Assembly (NCBI RefSeq): GCF_025370935.1
Contig: NC_133483.1
Location: 978,487-1,042,486 of the forward strand
Origin: Choristoneura fumiferana
Lineage: Eukaryota; Arthropoda; Insecta; Lepidoptera; Tortricidae
DNA: 64,000 nucleotides
Reading direction: 5' to 3'
Shown here: positions 1-10,157 of the stretch, one piece after another
How positions within the stretch are numbered: the stretch's first letter is position 1
Layout of the letters: the number at the start of each line of letters is the position of its first letter
Notes under the pieces: generated by a model
The model's input: the letters and a program-made list of their open reading frames with translations, nothing else
The model's database searches: none
What the model was told of the DNA's origin: nothing
Position numbers and translations under genes: made by a program

Positions 1-206
1 AATATGGACCTCCGCAAAGTAACGTCTGATTCAATAAACTATAAACTAGCCAAATTGTTTCTACAGGAGTTTTGCACACGCAGGATTGAAGTAGTTTTAC
101 ATAAAAAAAAGCAAAGACCTGAAGCGTTTCCACTAATGCATTCAGAAACGTTTTCACTATTTCTTTCTTCCACACGGTATATGATTTCGGATTAGGACAC
201 GGTACT
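1..206. other. no recognised feature
   Basis: AT-rich sequence with only short open frames of unremarkable composition. I see no splice-site or repeat signature here that I can name. Confidence 0.4.
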
Positions 207-331
207 GCAGGGCTACTACGAAACTCGAAGTTCGTGTCGTGCGGTCCCTCTGGCACTTATACTATTTAATACGAGAGCGAGAGGGATGGTACAATATGAA
301 CTTCGAGTTTCGAGTTTCGTAGTAGCCCTGC
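207..331. mobile_element. palindromic MITE, GGGCTACTACGAAA family
   Basis: The element starts GCAGGGCTACTACGAAACTC and ends with the inverted form GTTTCGTAGTAGCCCTGC, so the whole 125-bp unit can fold into a hairpin. The centre carries the family's 'acttatactatttaatacgagag' type core. Six further family members occur in the window (12.8, 14.6, 20.8, 21.7 and two at 63.1-63.4 kb). It has no coding capacity; mobilisation by a transposase in trans is inferred from the terminal inverted repeats. Confidence 0.8.
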
Positions 332-1228
332 TGTTCACGGAACAGTAAACCTCGATTCAAACTAACTTTACTCTCCTTCCTAATCGGAAACGCTTTATTT
401 ACATTTCCCGTTTTCACCACAAACCACAAATTGACAGCAATCACACCATAACTCACAACTTATGGATGATCAGACACTTTCACTAGATTAACTCCAATAA
501 CACTGATTTGTCCATTGCGTGACTTAAACTATCAGATGTAAAGCGAATCTGATCATCGCATAAATACCGTCAGTTGACTCCAATTTGTCATTATGTAACG
601 CAATAATCATATCTATTACATCAAATTGTGAGTGGTTTCAATTTTTCCGGTCGTCATTCCCTTCATCTTTTGCAAGATTTGCGCGATTGGGTATTTAATT
701 GTTTGATAGTAACTGTGATTGGTGCCGTGTCCGATTTTACGGTGCAGTTAATGTTCGATCTGTAAGTGTGAACCCAGGAAGAACGGCCATAATGTATCTA
801 CGACCTATTACATACAATTGGACGAGAGCATGAATTATCAGGTGGTAGATTATTGTAGTGCAACATTCTACGTAGAATTAAAAATATTTTAAGTCGGCCT
901 GCATTAGGTGTTTGCCAAAGCGGAGCTTACAAAAATTTCTGGAGGCGCAAACTGTAAAGTTCGCTGAAGAACAGCGCTGAGTCATACACTGTCAGCATTT
1001 TTGTCCCGAATCATTTGCCGCAATTAAATGGATCGAGTAGCATGCAGGATACTTTTAGGTTAAGGCGGGATTTTTATAAAGTTAATTAACCCTTCAATAA
1101 CAACATTAGAAATAGGTTCACGTTTTATAGAACAATAGTCTGTTAACTTAATTTTATACGTATTCAGTGTAATATGCATTATATACCTACCTAATTGTTG
1201 GAATAAACATTTTCTTTGGTAGCATATC
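332..1228. other. no recognised gene; weak repeat
   Basis: AT-rich non-coding sequence. A short stretch near 915-945 (AAAGCGGAGCTTACA) resembles the end of the small inverted-repeat element at 1229-1337 and may be a remnant of the same family. Nothing else is supported. Confidence 0.35.
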
Positions 1229-1337
1229 CATTAATATCTGCCACAGCGGAGCTTACAACATTTCTGACACGTCCTAGACCTGGAAATAAAGTAGTATCAG
1301 ATATATTTATACACGCTTTTTGTGTCAGATATTGGTA
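1229..1337. mobile_element. small inverted-repeat element (MITE candidate)
   Basis: The left end has AATATCTGCCACAGCGG and the right end has the inverted GTGTCAGATATT, giving imperfect terminal inverted repeats around about 110 bp. Similar ends (ATCTG-CACAGCGGAGC) recur at 44676-44972 and near 33.84 kb, supporting a family. No target duplication was resolved, so the boundaries are approximate. Confidence 0.4.
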
Positions 1338-2969
1338 TTGGTGACTGTAACATTAACACTTCGATTTAAAAAATGTTAAGTTGAAGACTTTTGAGATGCT
1401 TACTAATGCTTACTTACACCCCGATCCCTTAAGAACATTGGGATAAAAAGTAGCCTGTCTTACTTTCAATATCCAGCTACATATCACACCATCTACATAA
1501 AGTAAAAAAGTTACTTTTTCAAATCCATTATTGACCTCTGTTCATTATTTTTCATAACAAACTAGTAAAGAAAGTGTTACACGTTTGCAACGAAGAAAAA
1601 CGTGCAGTAAAATAGAGTCAATACAGGTCAGTAGTAGTTCATACGTAACACATGAATTATTTATGATGAAAACTCGAATGATGTATGAATTACACGGGGA
1701 TTAGCTGATGTCCAAATTACATCACGAGTGGATTATTGCACTTGTAATGTATATGGTTATTTGATGCTAGCTGGTAAAACTTGTTCGGAATGAGTAGGTA
1801 ACTGAACATTATTATCATAGTAACATTAGGATTTTTCAAGCAAAGGAGCCAGTGATTTTGGTCAAATTATTCACGTTAACTACTCCCAATGACTAGCGAT
1901 TTTTTTTATTTTTATTTATTTCATTCATCCATTCATTTTCAATTGATTGCTCCAGATACCTACAGGAAAAACCCAGTAGACTTCGATTTTAGAGTTATTT
2001 TAAAAAGGGTCACCGTTGGAAAGGAGATAATTATGTGTATTGATAATTGTTGAATTTTTATTTGGTTTTTATTACAGCAATATGACATGTATATCTATTT
2101 TAACATGTTCGGATGCACAAAAGATACATGACGCCAAAAAAGTGACGCACTATATTAGCACGTTAGGATGCATATTTTAATAAAATGTTATGCATAATGT
2201 CATAATGGACGCGTAATTAATTTATTTATAAGCAGGAATAGAGATATCTGATAGATATAGATTACTGATAATTATCATGTTAATTATCCCATGCAACCCT
2301 ATTTAGTGTAATAAAAAAACGCTCATAAACAGAGTCTTGACGTATAAAACAATTTTAAAGGTCTACAAAAATTCATTGCCATAGCTGAGTAACTCGTCTA
2401 ATTCCTTATAAAGCGGTTTCTAGCTCGGAAAATATTAATGAAGCATTCTAAGGCCGTCGACTTTCCAAACGCTATACAAACGCTTGTACTATTTGTTTTA
2501 TATTCTACAACGTATGTATACTGTCCTAGAGCTGAACTAATGGGGGGCATTATTTTACGTGACATTTCAAAGTCAAAGGGGTTTGAGCTATGATGACGAC
2601 TAAAATTTAATTTGCTGGGTGGAACGGCTTAATTTAGACTTATGAGTTTTTCTTAGCTTGATTTATGGACGTTACACTAACTTGCTGTTACCTTAAGTGG
2701 TAAGTGGGTGGGACACTTGCTCTAAGAACTATTGAGAATTGATGGCCGTTGAGGCTGTGAGGTCCTGGAGCGGCCACATACCGGAAGGCGAAATGTTTCA
2801 TACAAAGTGTCTAAAAATTAATTAAGGTCACTAAACAGCTTAATGTTCTGATCTGAATTCATTAAAACTTAAAAAATATTGCAATTAAATTAATATGGGA
2901 CAAATGTTAAGGTAGTGCTAATGGTTTATTTTTAAATAATTAATAAATTTTGCTATTATCACAAAAATG
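1338..2969. other. no recognised feature
   Basis: AT-rich DNA with many stops in all frames. No repeat family, splice-site pair or RNA gene could be supported. Confidence 0.4.
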
Positions 2970-2981
2970 TTCTTTAAACAT

Positions 2982-3085
2982 CATCATCATCATCATCCCA
3001 GCCTATATACGTCCCACTGCTGGGCACAGGCCTCCTCTCAGAACAAGAGGGCTTGGGCCATAGTTCCCACGCGGGCCCAACACTC
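2982..3085 (-). mobile_element. 5'-truncated tRNA-derived SINE (SINE1)
   Basis: This is the 3' part of the common SINE1 family (CCTATATACGTCCCACTGC, then GGGCACAGGCCTCCTCTC), with a (CAT)n end at 2981-2998 that is the (ATG)n tail on the minus strand. The insertion is flanked by an 11/12-matching duplication, TTCTTTAAACAT at 2970-2981 and TTCTTCAAACAT at 3086-3097, so it was truncated at the time of insertion. The apparent His-rich open frame across the CAT repeat is an artefact. Confidence 0.8.
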
Positions 3086-3154
3086 TTCTTCAAACATAAA
3101 TTATATAATATTTTATTACTGCTTACATAATATGTGTATCACATTTATTAATTT

Positions 3155-3190
3155 AACTAGCTTTTGCCCGCAGCTTCGCTCGTTAATTTA
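3155..3190 (-). mobile_element. Helitron-like 3' end fragment
   Basis: The sequence ACTAGCTTTTGCCCGCAGC followed by TTCGCTCG is the reverse complement of the CGCGG...GAAG...CGCGGGC-AAAAG-CTAGT end seen intact at 63.7 kb. Only the terminal portion is recognisable, so the left end of the element is not defined. Confidence 0.5.
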
Positions 3191-4109
3191 ATATAGTATA
3201 TGTTTGTAGTTTTAGATTTTTTTTTATTGTACCTAATCTACCTTTTATACTATTCTATAAATAAAAGTTAATTAGTAGTATATGTTTTCATGTAATATTT
3301 AAACAAAAAAAAAACTAATAAAATAAATAAAAAACTTATAAAAAATCTGACCAAAAGACCTGCCTGAGGCAGGGTTCCCATATTTCTCACTCCTAGATCA
3401 AGACTAACGCAAAATAATAGGTTTCTCATTTTGCTTTAGACCTCATAAAATTTATGAAAGGTATAAATTGAAATGATGGATATGCGATTTATGTAGGTAT
3501 CTAATTGAAAACGGATCTTTTTATTACTCAGGCGATGTTGCGAGCAACAACAATACTAATCTAAAAACAAAAGACCTTTCCTCCAACTAAAGAGCTAGGA
3601 TTAGCATGACTAATGAGTTTCTAAGCCACAGTTCTTATTAAGCGATAGCCGATTAGCAATTGCCCAACAGCTGTCCTATATGGCGTTGACCAAACCTCTG
3701 CTAAATATTTCCTAGGTGTCGAAATAAAAAAAGCTATAGAAGACTACTTGCACGAAACTAATAACTCTCCATTCAACACATCTCTTTTGTAGACATCATC
3801 CACTGAAAGAAAGATCTCTTAAAAGGGTAAGATCTGTTTGTTTCTTTGTTTTTGTACCATAAATGGTTTGCATACGAGTACATTTATGTGCATAATATGA
3901 CAGAGTTGTATTTGATATCGGTAAAGAAGAGATACACTTCAAAATGGAACTTTATCGTTTTACTCGACGATTTAAAGTGACAATTTCATGATAGTGATGG
4001 TCCATTTGTTACTAGAGAAGATAATTTTGTTTTATAAGCTTCTGGCCACGGCTTTATAAGAAAAAATAGGCCCGTGCACTTCAATGATACTGCGGATATG
4101 TCTGCCAAT
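3191..4109. other. no recognised feature
   Basis: AT-rich DNA with poly-A and poly-T runs around 3220 and 3305. No coding or repeat family identified. Confidence 0.35.
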
Positions 4110-4290
4110 TTTTTAGTCTCTAGGTCTTGTAGCGTAGGACGTCCACCAACGAGATGGACGGATGACCTGGTTGAAGTCGCGGGTTCACGGTAGATACAGG
4201 TCGCTTCCAACAGAGGCAACTGAAGGTCTATGGGGGAGGCCTATGTCCAACAGTGGACGTCCAATGGCTGATATAATGATGATGACGAGG
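4110..4290 (+). mobile_element. RTE-like LINE 3' end (degenerate)
   Basis: The sequence encodes, with stops, the familiar C-terminal signature of lepidopteran RTE-type reverse transcriptase ORFs: VGRPPTRWTDDLVEVAGS, then a broken W-S-G-E-A-Y-V-Q-Q-W-T block, ending in an ATGATGATG tail at about 4275-4288. In-frame stops show it is a decayed, 5'-truncated copy. Confidence 0.75.
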
Positions 4291-4354
4291 GCTTGTAATT
4301 TCGGCTGTATGTTTTCCATCAGTCACTTATTGTTCACATTTTGGGATATACAGT

Positions 4355-4492
4355 CAAGGAAACTGAATCATGTACCAGGGTGGAATCTTTATACTACTAA
4401 TGTCATGTTTACATCTCATACATCTGCTAAAGAAATCATAGTGAAATTGGTTATGAAAAGCTTCCACCTTGGTACGTGATTCAGTTTCCTTG
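4355..4492. mobile_element. palindromic MITE
   Basis: The left end CAAGGAAACTGAATCATG and right end CGTGATTCAGTTTCCTTG are inverted repeats, continuing inward into TACCAGGGTGGAA / TTCCACCTTGGTA. A related, more diverged copy is at 32856-32960. Non-coding; transposase in trans is inferred. Confidence 0.7.
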
Positions 4493-5369
4493 TAAGTAGA
4501 TATAAGGGGTCCATATCGGCTCGCATACTTATTGGACTCCGAATGTAATGTTTGTCAGAACGATCGTTTGTCATAACTATTTTTTCTCTGAATCCAATAA
4601 TTGTTCAGAATTATTATAAAACAAACCTAACCTAACCTATAGTTTTCTTGATGACCATTTAAAAATTTTAGAAAAGTGTAAGGTTACAGTGGGAAAAAAA
4701 TTATGACAAACGATGATTCGGACAAAAATTACTGTATGACTAGCGAAGAGTATGCGAACTTTGGCGCTCCCAGATATATATAGTCAGATGTCCAAAATGA
4801 AAATCTTTAGAGCTGTAACTTGGTAAGAAATCGTGATCATAAGTTACATAATATACACAATACACAATATTGTAAACATAATATTGTTTAGCAGTAGAAA
4901 GTTATTAACTAATGACCGTTGACCAACGACGCATTACGGTCAGTCGGACGGCTTTAAATGAAACAAAAGAGTTACAGATGTTTGGTCAGACTCAAACGTA
5001 GTTTTCGAGTCTGAGATGCTATGCCGAAGATACGAGACCGATTTTCGGAGTTCGGTCAAATGTGGTACGTAACCACGCTTTAGGTTAGTTATTATATTAA
5101 TTTATATTTCAGACTATTTGTTTTCAGGTTTCCTATCTAGTTTCACTTTCAGGGAAGTGAATACATAACAAGTCTGGACTTGTTTTTTTTATGTTTGTTA
5201 CATATATACCTATCAAAATTCTATTATTATCATTTCATTCTTTGTAATAGCTGTCTGCTAATATAAACCTTTAAGGAAACTATAGGTCTATATTGTGTTA
5301 ATTTAAGTCTGCTCATAATTCTGTATAAGACTGTTTGTTTCTTATCAATAAAAAAAATAAAAAAAAATA
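4493..5369. other. no gene; possible A-rich retroelement tail
   Basis: Mostly unassigned AT-rich DNA. The block 5320-5370 ends in ATCAATAAAAAAAATAAA plus a further A-run, which looks like a polyadenylated retrotransposon 3' end, but the upstream part has no recognisable protein. Confidence 0.3.
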
Positions 5370-5620
5370 GCTGGATGTCTGGAATAACGCATAAGCTACT
5401 TTTTATCCCGATATTTCCTAGAGAGATATGAAAAATTCCAGTCTTAATTAATTAATTAATTGCTAACTCTACGTACGTACGGGTGCTGTCATAGAACGTA
5501 AATGAAGACGACGATGTAATTTGTGGAAATTTGCAGGAGAACTATGTAAGATTTCAATTCGACTACTACATCTAAAACTTAACTAGGTTACACGAGCAAA
5601 GGCGCGGGTAAAAGCTAGTA
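5370..5620 (+). mobile_element. Helitron-like non-autonomous element, degenerate
   Basis: Contains the family phrases 'tagctggatgtctggaata', 'tttttatcccgatatt' and ends GGCGCGGGTAAAAGCTAGT at about 5601-5619, matching the CTAG-type terminus of the better copies at 52.8, 53.6 and 63.4 kb. The 5' end is not clear. Confidence 0.5.
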
Positions 5621-6023
5621 GTTAATAATTTTTAACATCACCGACGAAATTGAAACATAAAGAGCTTTTGTCTTTGTTAACAATACATTAACTATATTCA
5701 ATACAATCGACATTTGAAATGCAATCATGCATGTTAATTACTCTAGATACTTACTCTGATAAGACCCATTGGATTTATCGGGCAATCGCTAAGTCACTTA
5801 AACCAATACCGAATTACAGTATTTGTGTTACAGTGATAGCATCGAGAATGAATAATTTTAGATGTTAATCTTGTTGAGCTTGTGTGTTAGGAATTTTGAT
5901 TATTGGTTACGAAGGTGAGATGAAGGGCTAACTTTGCTAAATAGGATACCAATGACAATGACTAAAATATGTCTACCTACTTAACTTATCCGCTGCGCTT
6001 TCGTTCGTTTTTGTTTTGGATCT

Positions 6024-6170
6024 CCATCATCATCCCAGCCTATATACGTTCCACTGCTGGGCACAGGCCTCCTCTCGGAATGAGAGGGCTTGGGCCGTAG
6101 TTCTCATGCGGGCCCAGTGCGGATTGGGAACTTCACATACACCATTGAATTACTTCGCAGGGTTGTGTAT
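6024..6170 (-). mobile_element. SINE1 fragment
   Basis: The 3' two-fifths of the SINE1 family in minus orientation: CAT repeats, CCCAGCCTATATACGTTCCA, GGGCACAGGCCTCCTCTC and GGCCCAGTGCGGATTGGGA. The tRNA-like head is missing, so it is 5'-truncated. Confidence 0.75.
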
Positions 6171-6275
6171 ACTTAATGGAAATTAAATCTCTCATTTTGA
6201 GGAAGTCTGTACCTAACAGTGAGGCTTTATTATAGGTGTAGATGAGTGATTGAGAGATCTTTAAATATTAAACCA

Positions 6276-6314
6276 CCCCACTTGCTCGTTTGCCATCCAG
6301 TCGTATAAAAAAAA
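6276..6314 (+). mobile_element. 3' end of the 270-bp high-copy repeat
   Basis: CCACTTGCTCGTTTGCCATC followed by CAGTCGTATAAAAAAA is the extreme 3' end and A-tail of the repeat seen at longer length at 8981, 9887, 40094 (minus) and 58735 (minus). Extreme 5' truncation plus an A-tail suggests retroposition. Confidence 0.6.
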
Positions 6315-6419
6315 TTATAATAATAATTTAATTTAAATTTATATCTTTATTCTTAAAGTTAATATACGACTAAATATTCAATGAATATTTCAAGCGTCTA
6401 TCTGTTGTCGTTATTAATA

Positions 6420-6725
6420 TCGAGCAAAAAACGGCAAATAAATCACGTTTGTTGTATGGGAGCCCCCCTTAAATATTTATTTTATTCTGTTTTTAGTATT
6501 AGTTGTTTTAGCGGCAACAGAAATACAGAATTTTTCTATTTTTGTAATGTCTCTGTACTACTTTTGGTGATCAATAAAGAATATTTGTATTGTATTGTGT
6601 ATTCTGTGAAAATTTTAACTGTCTAGCTATCACGGTTCATGAGACTGGTGACAGACGGACGAACGGACAACGGAGTCTTAGTAATAGGGTTAAAAATCCT
6701 TTGGTTTTTAGGGTTCCGTACCAAC
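6420..6725 (+). repeat. lepidopteran interspersed repeat with GGTTCCGTA end
   Basis: Contains AAATCACGTTTGTTGTATGG, 'ctgtctagctatcacggttc', a run of GACAGACGGACG-type repeats and the end TTTTTAGGGTTCCGTACC. Related blocks occur at 39.89, 55.85 and 57.1 kb. It has no recognisable protein; short open frames here are not genes. Confidence 0.5.
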
Positions 6726-7054
6726 AGTTACGTAGTCAATTTTGTTGGTAGTGACGTCACAGTTAATAAAGTGGGACCTAGAAATAAAACCACTACCTAC
6801 TTATACTACTATCTACTCTATGAATTCTAACCAAGGGCCGGTCAGTGCAACATAGAAAGGACAGTCACGAGGCCACATATGGACACTTGTAAACCAATCA
6901 AGCTTATGTGTCCGGGAGTGGCAAGGTTCTGATCTAGTTCAACTAATTATCTTGACATGAATATGTTGTCTATGTTGAAAAAGGTACCTCTACTCTACAT
7001 GCGCTGCAGTTTAGACCTGTTCATAATTTTTCAAAATGATATTATAATTTTGTG

Positions 7055-7200
7055 TCGTTAGAGGAGACGGGTCTTCAGAAAGCGGACGAATCGGAAGACG
7101 AAGACTTGGTAGGCCTCCCACCAAGTAGAGTAACGGCTATGCGAAAGTTGCCGGCAAACGGTGGATGCAAGCGGCAAGTTGTCGTTCATTATGACAGTCT
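7055..7200 (+). mobile_element. RTE-like LINE 3' end, left part
   Basis: Degenerate RTE C-terminal coding sequence (GGTAGGCCTCCCACCAAG, then GTGGATGCAAGCGGCAAG and TTGTCGTTCATTATG). It is interrupted at 7201-7209 by a SINE1 insertion and resumes at 7523 with GCCTTTATTCAACAGTGG. Confidence 0.7.
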
Positions 7201-7209
7201 AAGGGGAAA

Positions 7210-7513
7210 AAAAGCCGTGGTGGCGTAGTGGTTTGACCTATCGCCTCTCAAGCTGAGGGTCGTGGGTTCAAACCCCGGCTCGCACCTCAGAGTTTTTCGA
7301 AATTCATGTGCGAAATTACATTTGAAATTTACCACGAGCTTTGCGGTGAAGGAAAACATCGTGAGAAAACCTGCACAAACCTGCGAAGCAATTCAATGGT
7401 GCATGTGAAGTTCCCAATCCGCACTGGGCCCGCGTGGGAACTATGGCCTAAGCCCTCTCGTTCTGAGAGGAGGCCTGTGCCCAGCAGTGGGACGTATATA
7501 TGCTGGGATGATG
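7210..7513 (+). mobile_element. full-length tRNA-derived SINE1
   Basis: This is the most complete SINE1 copy. The head (about 7213-7286) is tRNA-like with a pol III A box TGGCGTAGTGGTTTGA and B box GGTTCAAACCC. The body includes the GAAATTCATGTGCGAAATTA block and the tail ends GCTGGGATGATG. The 9-bp duplication AAGGGGAAA at 7201-7209 and 7514-7522 defines the insertion, which lies inside an older RTE LINE fragment. Transcription by RNA polymerase III and mobilisation by a LINE are known for the class and inferred here. Open frames across it are not genes. Confidence 0.9.
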
Positions 7514-7522
7514 AAGGGGAAA

Positions 7523-7556
7523 GCCTTTATTCAACAGTGGACGTCTTCTGACTGAT
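7523..7556 (+). mobile_element. RTE-like LINE 3' end, right part
   Basis: CAACAGTGGACGTCTTCTGA continues the LINE broken by the SINE at 7210-7513. A further short fragment with the same GGTGGATGCA...GTTGTCGTTCATTGTGG signature is at 7636-7695. Confidence 0.65.
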
Positions 7557-7851
7557 GAAACCCAGTTTCACAGTTTAGAGCGTATTGAGGGTTTTTGATA
7601 AATGTTATTAAATGAAGCAGATGCAACTAAAACGTAATCGGTAACCGGTGGATGCATATGGGGAGTTGTCGTTCATTGTGGCTTTGAAAGGGTCTTCCTT
7701 GACATATCCCATCTCGTTTAAATATCTCTCCCATTGCGATCGCGACTCTAAGAATAATTGTGCAAGTTGCCATCCATTGCTGCTAACGACCGATCACTTA
7801 TAAACGCATAGCCATGCGGCCCCGCAAAACACACGATATTACCACCGTTTA

Positions 7852-8240
7852 CTTACTTACTTCGCCGGCTCAGCGACCCAAAGTGGATCTTGGCCTCCGA
7901 CACAAGACTCCGCCAATTGTTCCTATCCTGTACAACAAGGCGCCAGTCTGCCACCTGCATGTCGCACAGGTCTTTTCGGACTTCATCCAGCCAGCGATAG
8001 CCTTCCGATTGGCCGTCTTCCAGTCGGTTGTCCTAGGTATGCTCTCTTGGCCGCACGACCTCTCCCATTCTCTCCACGTGGCCAAGCCAACGAAACCGCG
8101 CAGACTTGCTCTCGCCTATAATGTTGGGCTCGCCCACCAGGTCTTCCACATCCACATTTCTCCTGACACGCCAGGCTCCATCCACTTGTCTTGTAGGTCC
8201 CAGAATCTTCCTGTAGATCTTCCTCTCCGCCACTAATAGC
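7852..8240 (-). mobile_element. 5'-truncated LINE with C-terminal ORF remnant
   Basis: On the minus strand two frames together encode the C-terminus of a LINE ORF2: ERKIYRKILGPTRQVDGAW, then a RFRWLGHVERM block, then YRWLDEVRKDLCDMQVADW, ending near the GSLSRR tail. A frame change around 8030-8060 breaks it. The (AAGT)n minus-strand tail lies at 7852-7861. The 13-bp duplication TTACCACCGTTTA at 7839-7851 and 8241-8253 is perfect, so the insertion is recognisable end to end. The protein resembles the C-terminal tail of RTE-type endonuclease-reverse transcriptases; the RT core is absent. Confidence 0.85.
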
Positions 8241-8253
8241 TTACCACCGTTTA

Positions 8254-8880
8254 AATGAATCTTAATACAAATATAAACAAAGCCGTGTACATAGTCCTTT
8301 TAAGTTCATGACATAACAAACATTATCAATTGGCATTGAATTCGACCTCCCAGTGTTTAGCACTGTGTTACAAACTTATTGAAAACTGCGGAAAAGTTTG
8401 AAACTAAAACTCCTTCTAGGTAATTTTAGGTTTATCTATAGTCAGTGGCGCCACTGAAACTGTCGTGTTAAGTTTGCGGTGATGTATGAAGTCTGAATAT
8501 TCACACACGGTTGTATAACACACATAACAATGCCGTAACGTTTAGTGCATTGATGGTGTCAATCAGATTGACATTTTCATGGCTGCTGCCTTGTTTTGAT
8601 GATTGTTTCAAACTGCAGCCTACTTGTGCCTACTGTGTTAAATCTTATAGAAAAAAATAGAATAAAGGTCATACCGGGTGTGTCTTGTAGTGTGAGCAAA
8701 TAATTCAATAAAACATAGATCATGCTCCTCACACTGAACAACGTTGTTTGGCTCCACAGAAAACAGCGTTACTGCACTATGTGCGGCAACACATGCTGAG
8801 TGGGACCCTTTATCCTGCTGTGTCACCTAGTAACATAGTTTTAGTGCTAGTTCTAGTCTTAGCTTTGGTACATTTTGGAG
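8254..8880. other. no recognised feature
   Basis: Unassigned AT-rich DNA without a plausible exon or repeat family that I recognise. Confidence 0.35.
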
Positions 8881-8885
8881 CCAAA

Positions 8886-8915
8886 TAACTTTTCTTTCTT
8901 TCTTTCTTTCTTTCG
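8886..8915. repeat. (TTTC)n microsatellite
   Basis: Tetranucleotide run TTTCTTTCTTTCTTTC with about six units, ending at TTTCGTTAG. Confidence 0.8.
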
Positions 8916-8980
8916 TTAGTCAGCGACTTTTAAAAAATAATTGTTTTTTATTTTTTATTACACTTTTTAGTTTATTTTTG

Positions 8981-9257
8981 CAGGTGGTAGGACCTTGTGC
9001 AAGGTCCGCCCGGATTGCTACCACCATCTTGCTCGCTAATCCTGCCGTGAAGCAGCAGTGCTTGCATTGTTGTGTTTCGGCGTGGAGAGTAAGACAGCCG
9101 GTGAAATTACTGGCACGTGAGGTATCCCATCTTAGGCCTCTAGGTTGGCAACGCGTTTGCAATACCCCTGGTGTTGCAGATGTTTATAGGCGGTGGTGAC
9201 CTCTTACCATCAGGAGACCCACTTGCTCGTTTGCCTTCCAGTCGTACAAAAAAAAAA
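8981..9257 (+). mobile_element. 270-bp high-copy retroposon copy 1
   Basis: Begins CAGGTGGTAGGACCTTGTGC and ends CCAGTCGTACAAAAAAAAAA. Longer copies in the window share this 5' boundary and an A-rich 3' end (9887, 40094 minus, 58735 minus), while a very short copy with only the 3' end is at 6276. A constant start plus A-tail suggests a SINE-like retroposon or a LINE 3' end. No pol III boxes were recognised, so the class is uncertain. Open frames on both strands here are repeat artefacts. Confidence 0.7.
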
Positions 9258-9512
9258 TTCGAAGAAGCAATGTAAAGCAAAGTGTTTGATGTTTGTAGCG
9301 TGACAGGCAACGTCAGCCCTAGGATGGCGTACATTTATAGCAGTATTTAATTTGTATGAAAAAAAGGAAAATTCAAAGACTCCATTTATTTTTAAAAGTC
9401 GCTGAACTAATGTTGCTTTAGTTTGACGAGGACGTTCTATACTTTAATTTTTTACTCGTATTACAGGCCATAGGTACCCGGTATATTTCTTTGTCGCGCA
9501 ATTACATATTTA

Positions 9513-9666
9513 CCCCCTTATTCATAAAACTTAACAAGCCTATGTTAACTAACAAATGCTTTGTCCCTTTCTAACAAATACAAATGTCGAAGTGACAGAT
9601 AAGGACAAACGAATTTTAGCGGCATTTTAACTAAAATAGGTTTGATTGTCGTTTATGAATAAGGGG
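9513..9666. mobile_element. Harbinger-type MITE
   Basis: Terminal inverted repeats CCCCTTATTCATAAAAC and GTTTATGAATAAGGGG are flanked by TTA at 9510-9512 and 9667-9669. A 3-bp TWA target duplication is typical of PIF/Harbinger elements. Related termini (CAGCCTTATTCATAAA) bound the larger MITE at 57803-58490. Confidence 0.7.
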
Positions 9667-9886
9667 TTAGACTTTAAATAATGGCACATCGGTAAATATT
9701 ACCAGCTCAAAAATTCCCACTAATAGGACGCCAGCCATTTTGAAATAAGTCAGGTATCTCAATATCGTATTTAATCCAAGTTGAATTCAACGATCCTCAT
9801 AGAGTAAGGATCGAACAAAGTCGTAATTTAAAAATCCTCGAGGTTTGCGGGTTGTAACAAGTGGAATTTTATATATCCAGGTTTTG

Positions 9887-10157
9887 CAGGTGGTAGGACC
9901 TTGTGCAAGGTCCGCCCAGATTGCTACCACCATCTTGCTCGCTATCCAATCCTGCCGTGAAGCAGCAGTGCTTGCATTGTTGTGTTTCGGCGTGGAGAGT
10001 AAGACAGCCGGTGAAATAACTGGCACTTGAGGTATTCCATCTTAGGCCTCTAGGTTGGCAACGCATCTGCAATACCCTGGTGTTACAGTTGTCTATGGGC
10101 GGTGTGATCTCTTACCATTAGGAGACCCACTTGCTCGTTGCCATCCAGTCGAATAAA
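9887..10157 (+). mobile_element. 270-bp high-copy retroposon copy 2
   Basis: Same family and orientation as 8981-9257: starts GCAGGTGGTAGGACCTTGTG, ends CCATCCAGTCGAATAAATA. It has a TATCC insertion near 9943 and a few substitutions. The A-tail is shorter and mutated. Confidence 0.7.

Noticed and set aside
2967..3191. Open frame starting with a His run (MFFKHHHHHH)
   Set aside because: The His codons are the CAT repeat at the SINE1 tail; the frame is repeat and flank, not a gene.
7814..8236. 140-codon plus-strand frame
   Set aside because: Antisense of the LINE C-terminus at 7852-8240, whose minus-strand translation carries the recognisable motifs.
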